Part shown: positions 7,843 through 12,115 of the stretch, piece after piece
Layout: each line of letters begins with the position of its first letter
Position numbering within the stretch: position 1 is the first letter of the stretch
NCBI GenBank assembly: GCA_023459435.1
Contig: JAEWUL010000031.1
Span: 1-12,115 of the forward strand
Length of the DNA stretch: 12,115 nt
Origin: Bacteroidota bacterium
Lineage (GTDB): Bacteria; Bacteroidota; Bacteroidia; Bacteroidales; WCHB1-69
Direction of reading: 5' to 3'
Translations under genes and position numbers: made by a program
Notes under the pieces: model-generated
Told to the model about the DNA's origin: nothing
The model's database searches: none
What the model saw: the letters and a program-made list of their open reading frames with translations, nothing else

Positions 7843-9768
7843 ATGAGAAAAACGATTATTGATTTTTTTAATGAAGCAGTTGAAAAATATGGGCCAAATC
7901 AACTATTACTTGAAAAACAGGGAGATCAATGGACTAAAACAACATATAACGAATGTAAATCTAAAGCGTTACAAATAGGTGCCGGGTTGCACGCCATAGG
8001 GGTTCAACCCAAAGAAAGAGTTGCTATTCTTTCAGAAGGAAGAAATGCTTGGATATTATCTGAATTGGGACTTTTATATGCCGGTGCGGTAAGTGTACCC
8101 CTTTCCATCAAGCTAGAGGAAAGCAATGATTTAATTTTCAGGCTATTACATGCAGAAGCTTCGATTGTTATGATCTCATTAAATCAATTACCAAAACTCA
8201 GAAAGATCATACATGAATTGCCTGGCATCAAAAAAGTGGTCGTTTTTGATGCTATAAATAAGTATGATGAACTTGCAACATTAGAACCCCATGAGATGTG
8301 GTTAAGTGAAATCATGGAAAAAGGGGAACAATTGCTCTCTGAGGATGGTTCCGATTTTATTGAGATTGGCAACCAGATCCGGAATGATGATTATGCAACG
8401 ATCACATATACATCCGGGACTACTGCGGATCCCAAAGGTGTAGTATTAACGCACCGAAACTACACTGCGAATGTGGAGCAGGCACTCACTACAATGACCA
8501 TACCTCCTACGTGGCGGACCCTCATCATTTTACCATTGGATCACTGTTTTGCACATGTAGCAGGTTTTTACAGCATCATTGCCTGTGGAGCATCACTTGC
8601 TACCGTACAAGTAGGTAAAACAGGTGCTGAAACACTTAAAAACATCCCGATCAATATCAAAGAGGTGAAACCTCACTTTTTGCTCTCTGTTCCTGCATTG
8701 GCAAAAAACTTCAGAAAAAATATTGAAAGTACCATTAAAGCCAAAGGAGTTGTTACCAATGGTCTTTACAAACTGGCCCTAAAAACAGCTATTGCATACA
8801 ATAAAGATGGTTATACAAAAGGGAGTGGACTCTCATTCTTACTAAAACCTTTTGTTTCCTTATTTGACACTATCATATTTAAAAAAGTACGCGAAGCTTT
8901 TGGAGGAGAACTTCAATTTTTTATTGGTGGAGGAGCATTGTTAGACATTGAATTGCAAAAATTCTTCTTTGCCATTGGGATACCCATGTACCAGGGATAT
9001 GGTCTTTCAGAAGCAACCCCAATCATTTCAACCAATTGTGCCCGGAAACACCGAATGGGATCATCAGGGATCCTGGTTTCCCCTATGGAGTTAAAAATAG
9101 TAGACGAAACCGGAAAAGAGCTTCCGCTTGGGCAAAAAGGGGAAATGATTATTAAAGGGGAAAATGTGATGGCCGGTTACTGGAAAAATCCTAAATCAAC
9201 TGCTGAAACAATAAAAGATGGATGGTTATATACTGGTGATTTGGGATACATGAGCAAAGAGGGATTTCTATACGTACTAGGACGGTTTAAAAGTTTGTTA
9301 ATTTCCAGTGATGGGGAAAAATATAGTCCTGAAGGATTTGAAGAATCTTTAGTTGAGAAATCCCCGTTTGTAGAGCAAGTGATCTTGTATAACAACCAAA
9401 ATCCATATACAGTAGCATTGTTGGTAATCAATAAGGACGCCCTGAAAAGAGAACTCCAGTCACACCACAATCATTGGGATGAACACTCTATAGATTACGC
9501 CAATATGGGGATCCGTCTGATTGAAGATGAGATCAACAAGTTCAAAGGGAAAGGTGTTTTTGCAGGCGAGTTTCCTGAAAGGTGGTTGCCCTCTACATTT
9601 GCCATTCTGGATGAACCATTTACGGAGAAGAATGGACTCGTAAACAGCACCATGAAAGTAGTAAGAGGAAAAGTGGAAGAACGATACAGAAATAGAATAG
9701 AGTTTATGTACACTTCTGATGGGAAGAACATCATAAACGAGCTCAATCAAAAAGCAATCATGTCATAA
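7843..9768 (+). CDS. Long-chain acyl-CoA synthetase (AMP-forming fatty acid-CoA ligase)
   Basis: A 641-residue AMP-forming ligase of the long-chain acyl-CoA synthetase type. It should activate a fatty acid with ATP to the acyl-adenylate and transfer it to CoA. Visible motifs in order are the ATP loop TYTSGTTADPKG (188-199), YQGYGLSEATP (383-393), YTGDLG with ribose-binding Asp466, the hinge GRFKS (480-484) and the C-terminal NSTMKVVRGKVEERY, whose Lys605 is the expected adenylation lysine. Length and the insert before the SEAT motif fit the long-chain (FadD15/ACSBG-like) branch rather than acetyl-CoA synthetase. There is no signal peptide or clear membrane helix, so it is cytoplasmic or peripheral. 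It leads a three-gene operon; the MaoC hydratase starts 18 bases after its stop codon, and a good promoter lies upstream. Chain length and whether the substrate is exogenous or recycled are not visible. Confidence 0.92.
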   Translation: MRKTIIDFFNEAVEKYGPNQLLLEKQGDQWTKTTYNECKSKALQIGAGLHAIGVQPKERVAILSEGRNAWILSELGLLYAGAVSVPLSIKLEESNDLIFRLLHAEASIVMISLNQLPKLRKIIHELPGIKKVVVFDAINKYDELATLEPHEMWLSEIMEKGEQLLSEDGSDFIEIGNQIRNDDYATITYTSGTTADPKGVVLTHRNYTANVEQALTTMTIPPTWRTLIILPLDHCFAHVAGFYSIIACGASLATVQVGKTGAETLKNIPINIKEVKPHFLLSVPALAKNFRKNIESTIKAKGVVTNGLYKLALKTAIAYNKDGYTKGSGLSFLLKPFVSLFDTIIFKKVREAFGGELQFFIGGGALLDIELQKFFFAIGIPMYQGYGLSEATPIISTNCARKHRMGSSGILVSPMELKIVDETGKELPLGQKGEMIIKGENVMAGYWKNPKSTAETIKDGWLYTGDLGYMSKEGFLYVLGRFKSLLISSDGEKYSPEGFEESLVEKSPFVEQVILYNNQNPYTVALLVINKDALKRELQSHHNHWDEHSIDYANMGIRLIEDEINKFKGKGVFAGEFPERWLPSTFAILDEPFTEKNGLVNSTMKVVRGKVEERYRNRIEFMYTSDGKNIINELNQKAIMS

Positions 9769-9786
9769 ATCATAAAAAAAACAAGT

Positions 9787-10194
9787 ATGGAAAAAATTAA
9801 ATTAGGAGACTCTTATCAGGAGCCGGTTCGTTTTACACAGGATTTGGTTCAACAATTTGCAAATGTAACAGGAGATAACAACCCCATACATGTGGATGCT
9901 GAATATGCAGCAGCAACACCTTTTGGGAAACCGATCGTACATGGTTTTTTTGCAGGATCGGTTTTTTCCAAAGTATTTGGCACTATATGGCCTGGTGAAG
10001 GAACGATATATATGTATCAGGAGATGTCGTTTCGTGCTCCGGTATTTGTTGAACAAGACTATTATGCAAAATTCGAAGTGATCGAACTGATAGAAGAGAA
10101 ACATCGGGCTACCATTCAGTGTGTTTTAGAGGATAATGAAGGGAAACCTGCTATTATTGGAACAGCAAAATTATTACACCCCCATAAATTTTAG
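9787..10194 (+). CDS. MaoC-family (R)-specific enoyl-CoA hydratase
   Basis: A 135-residue single hot-dog protein of the MaoC/PhaJ family. The hydratase motif is clear: VTGDNNPIHVD gives Asp30 and His35, the catalytic pair (Asp31 and His36 in Aeromonas caviae PhaJ), followed by FGKPIVHGFFAGSVFSKVFG. These enzymes add water to trans-2-enoyl-CoA to give (R)-3-hydroxyacyl-CoA, reversibly. Length matches the PhaJ type, which works as a dimer in the cytoplasm. The gene lies 18 bases after the acyl-CoA synthetase and 24 bases before the dehydrogenase, each after an A-rich leader without a Shine-Dalgarno match, so co-transcription is very likely. With its neighbours it links activated fatty acids to (R)-3-hydroxyacyl and 3-ketoacyl thioesters. 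An alternative is a hydratase acting on acyl-ACP. Confidence 0.9.
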   Translation: MEKIKLGDSYQEPVRFTQDLVQQFANVTGDNNPIHVDAEYAAATPFGKPIVHGFFAGSVFSKVFGTIWPGEGTIYMYQEMSFRAPVFVEQDYYAKFEVIELIEEKHRATIQCVLEDNEGKPAIIGTAKLLHPHKF

Positions 10195-10218
10195 TATCAA
10201 CCCAAAAAATAAAAAAAA

Positions 10219-10944
10219 ATGAGATTAAAGGATAAAGTTTCGATCATCACCGGTGGTGCTGCAGGAATTGGAGCAGCTACAGCCATTAAATTTAAAGAAG
10301 AGGGTGCTCAAGTGATCATCTGGGACCTCAACGAAGAAAAAGGGAAAGCATTAGCAGCTGAACTAGGTGCAGATTTTGACAAAGTTAATACTTCCAACTA
10401 TGCAGATATTGAAACTGCAGCCAAAAAAGTTTTTGACAAATATGGCAGAATCGATGTACTGGTCAATAATGCAGGGATCACCAGAGACAGTTCTCTAAAG
10501 AAAATGACACCGGAAATCTGGCAACAAGTGATTGATGTGAATTTAACCGGGGTATTCTATTGTGTTAAAATAATAAGTGAGTATATGCTCATGAACAACT
10601 GGGGCAGGATTCTGAATGCATCTTCCGTAGTGGGTTTATATGGAAACTTTGGCCAAACCAACTATGTGGCAACAAAATCCGGTCTAATAGGAATGACCAA
10701 AACATTAGCACGCGAACTGGGAAGAAAAGGGATTACAGTAAATTGTGTAGCTCCCGGTTTTATTGCCACTGAAATGGTAGCGGCCATGCCTGAAAACGTG
10801 ATTGAAACCATGAAAGCTAAAGTACCTGTTGGTCGATTGGGAGAACCTCAAGAGATTGCCAGTGCTTACGCCTACCTAGCATCAGATGAAGCAGCCTACA
10901 TCAATGGAACTACCCTTAGCGTTGATGGTGGTATGACCGTATAA
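10219..10944 (+). CDS. Short-chain dehydrogenase, FabG/PhaB-like 3-oxoacyl (ACP or CoA) reductase
   Basis: A 241-residue classical short-chain dehydrogenase/reductase. It shows the nucleotide loop TGGAAGIG (11-18), NNAG (83-86), Asn108, Ser136 in NASSVVG, the catalytic pair Tyr149 and Lys153 (YVATK), and the PG motif at 179-180. The GNFGQTNYVATKSGLIG stretch is very close to FabG, so it should interconvert 3-oxoacyl and (R)-3-hydroxyacyl thioesters. Asp36 ends the second strand (VIIWDLNEE); in this superfamily an acid here usually means NAD(H) rather than NADPH, unlike biosynthetic FabG. Together with the upstream CoA ligase and (R)-hydratase, this favours an acyl-CoA role (3-hydroxyacyl-CoA dehydrogenase or acetoacetyl-CoA reductase) over the housekeeping ACP reductase. 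It is the last gene of the operon; an intrinsic terminator lies 55 bases after its stop codon. Confidence 0.9.
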   Translation: MRLKDKVSIITGGAAGIGAATAIKFKEEGAQVIIWDLNEEKGKALAAELGADFDKVNTSNYADIETAAKKVFDKYGRIDVLVNNAGITRDSSLKKMTPEIWQQVIDVNLTGVFYCVKIISEYMLMNNWGRILNASSVVGLYGNFGQTNYVATKSGLIGMTKTLARELGRKGITVNCVAPGFIATEMVAAMPENVIETMKAKVPVGRLGEPQEIASAYAYLASDEAAYINGTTLSVDGGMTV

Positions 10945-10959
10945 TTGGGATCCTACTGT

Positions 10960-12115
10960 TTAACTAGGAGGGGATCCACCTGAGATTATTTTTTGACCTA
11001 CTGTACACTCTAGGCATTTCTTGAGTATACAGTATTTTTTTGACAAGTGCAGTATAGCTTGAGTATCATAAGCAGAAGAGATCAAAAAACCTGACTCTCT
11101 GTATTGAGTGATCAAATGATTAGATTCCGGCTCCAATTCTGAATATAAATCAATAGCCCTCTCTTGCAAATCAGATCTGCCACTAAACGTTCCATACGCA
11201 TATAAAATGGGTATTATCGTGTTGATAGTAAGCAAAATAAAAGTAGTTCTCCCCAATAAAACACTATGATTTCCCGATTCTTTTCCAAAGTGGTAATGGG
11301 TTTCCCAATAGGGGTCAGGTTTTGAGATAAAAATTTGTTCAAATTGTGCAATCTCTGTATGATTCTCAATATAAGTGAAAAGCTGTGGATAATGATGAAC
11401 AATTTCGCACAATTGAGCTATTCTGATGCATGGAAAATTGGAAGGTCTGAGGCGGAGCAGATTCCAGTTTTTAACATGAATAGGGACCAATTTATACTTT
11501 TTTTTCAAGTATAGATACTCATTTTGTAGAGCTGTATAGTATGTATCATCATCCAGTTGCTCCTGTAACATTCCGGATTGTCCAAAAAGCAATGCATAAA
11601 TCTGAAAATGGTTATCCGAATGGTTTCTAAGGATTCTGAAAGGGATACTTTTACTCATCAATTCAAAAGCAGGTTGATTTGTTTTAAATCCAAAATTAGA
11701 TGCTAAAAGCCGGAATATGGTCTCATTCCAATCTCCTTTTACTTCAGTATAAATATTATAAATACTGGATTGTTTTTCATTCAGTCTTTCCGCAATCATT
11801 CTGGAATACAGAGAAGAGAATAAGAGTTTTAGATAATTTTCATCACGATCTTTTTCCCTGATTATAAATGATTTACATGGAAGAGGATGGGTAGATCTGC
11901 TCATCAGTTCATAATTCTCCAGCATCTGTTTAGAGATATAATGCTTCAGTTCAAGAACGGGGAAGTTGTGATGAGATGCTTTGATTTGAGACAAATCGTG
12001 TTCATAAACTACATGTAAAATGATACTATTATATTTTTCATCTTGATGATGGTGATGTTTATACCAATCAGAAGTACGAATATGAATTTCGACATCACCG
12101 GCCCATACAATCTGG
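10960..12115 (-). CDS. DUF2851 family protein, 5'-truncated
   Basis: The frame stays open through the right edge, giving 384 C-terminal residues; the TTG at 11994 is an internal leucine codon, not a start. The 40 residues encoded between it and the edge carry the most family-typical stretch: VWAGDVEIHIRTSDW, then KHHHHQDEKYNSIILHVVYEHD. That pattern, LLRLRPSNFPCIRIAQL in the middle and a C-terminal Cys cluster (C-x4-C-x2-C, residues 362, 367 and 370 of the visible part, followed by TVGQK) identify DUF2851, a family I know from Bacteroidota and whose function is unknown to me. Conserved His, Asp and Glu suggest metal binding. There is no membrane helix or signal in the visible part. A short tail (IISGGSPPS) follows the Cys cluster. 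The gene converges on the acyl-CoA operon with 15 bases between stop codons, and hosts that operon's terminator in its 3' end. Confidence 0.85.
   Translation of the reverse strand, partial: QIVWAGDVEIHIRTSDWYKHHHHQDEKYNSIILHVVYEHDLSQIKASHHNFPVLELKHYISKQMLENYELMSRSTHPLPCKSFIIREKDRDENYLKLLFSSLYSRMIAERLNEKQSSIYNIYTEVKGDWNETIFRLLASNFGFKTNQPAFELMSKSIPFRILRNHSDNHFQIYALLFGQSGMLQEQLDDDTYYTALQNEYLYLKKKYKLVPIHVKNWNLLRLRPSNFPCIRIAQLCEIVHHYPQLFTYIENHTEIAQFEQIFISKPDPYWETHYHFGKESGNHSVLLGRTTFILLTINTIIPILYAYGTFSGRSDLQERAIDLYSELEPESNHLITQYRESGFLISSAYDTQAILHLSKKYCILKKCLECTVGQKIISGGSPPS
10999..11041 (+). terminator. Intrinsic terminator of the acyl-CoA operon, inside the convergent gene
   Basis: The arms TACTGTACACTC (10999-11010) and GAGTATACAGTA (11023-11034) pair at 11 of 12 positions, with one C/A mismatch, around a 12-base loop, and are followed directly by seven Ts (11035-11041). 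This is a textbook intrinsic terminator for + strand transcripts. It lies within the 3' coding part of the - strand DUF2851 gene, so the operon mRNA would end with a tail antisense to that gene. Confidence 0.8.

Noticed and set aside
9460-10104. Open frames of about 100 codons opposite the ligase and hydratase genes
   Set aside because: The + strand proteins are certain from catalytic motifs; the antisense frames have low-complexity, Cys/Phe-rich translations and no support.
10946-10977. GGATCC pair and TCCTA/TAGGA dyad between the convergent stop codons
   Set aside because: Stems are short and no T-run follows on either strand; the hairpin at 10999-11041 is a far better terminator.
11994-11994. 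TTG codon that could be read as the start of the DUF2851 gene
   Set aside because: The frame continues without a stop to the right edge, and the extra 40 residues are the best-conserved part of the family, so the gene is truncated by the window rather than starting here.
1-12115. Search for defence, mobile, CRISPR or RNA-gene systems
   Set aside because: No repeat array, transposase, integrase, toxin-antitoxin pair, tRNA or riboswitch-like leader could be seen; gene content is ordinary chromosomal metabolism and envelope functions plus one uncharacterised family.

Overview
The window looks like chromosomal DNA of a member of the Bacteroidota, probably Flavobacteriales. The reasons are AT-rich DNA, A-rich gene leaders without Shine-Dalgarno sequences, a good match to the Bacteroidota promoter (TTG / TAnnTTTG), an outer-membrane receptor with a carboxypeptidase-D-like N-terminal domain, and a DUF2851 gene, a family I know mainly from this phylum. 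Genes fill almost the whole window. No gap exceeds 100 bases, and I see no tRNA, rRNA, CRISPR array or insertion sequence.

Left part (1-4563, + strand): the 3' part of a periplasmic SurA/PpiD-like folding factor, cut by the window edge. A strong hairpin terminator follows, and then a TonB-dependent-receptor-like outer-membrane barrel protein whose start codon lies only 23 bases beyond that hairpin. Middle (4568-7776, - strand): a two-gene operon of an MsbA-like ABC exporter followed by a membrane-anchored calcineurin-type metallophosphoesterase. Right (7843-10944, + strand): a three-gene acyl-CoA operon encoding a long-chain acyl-CoA synthetase, a MaoC-type (R)-specific enoyl-CoA hydratase and a short-chain dehydrogenase. 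It ends at an intrinsic terminator lying inside the convergent DUF2851 gene (10960 to the right edge, - strand, 5' end missing).

The exporter operon and the acyl-CoA operon diverge from a 66-base gap. Two good promoters overlap there face to face, so the operons probably compete for RNA polymerase. Both can be linked to lipids: one activates and interconverts (R)-3-hydroxyacyl chains, the other flips and processes a lipid or lipid-linked substrate. That link is inference. I found no clear evidence of a new defence, mobile or biosynthetic system. The most interesting points are the overlapping promoters, the terminator overlapping the cysteine-cluster codons of DUF2851, the hairpin before the receptor gene, and the possible metal/nuclease-like character of DUF2851.
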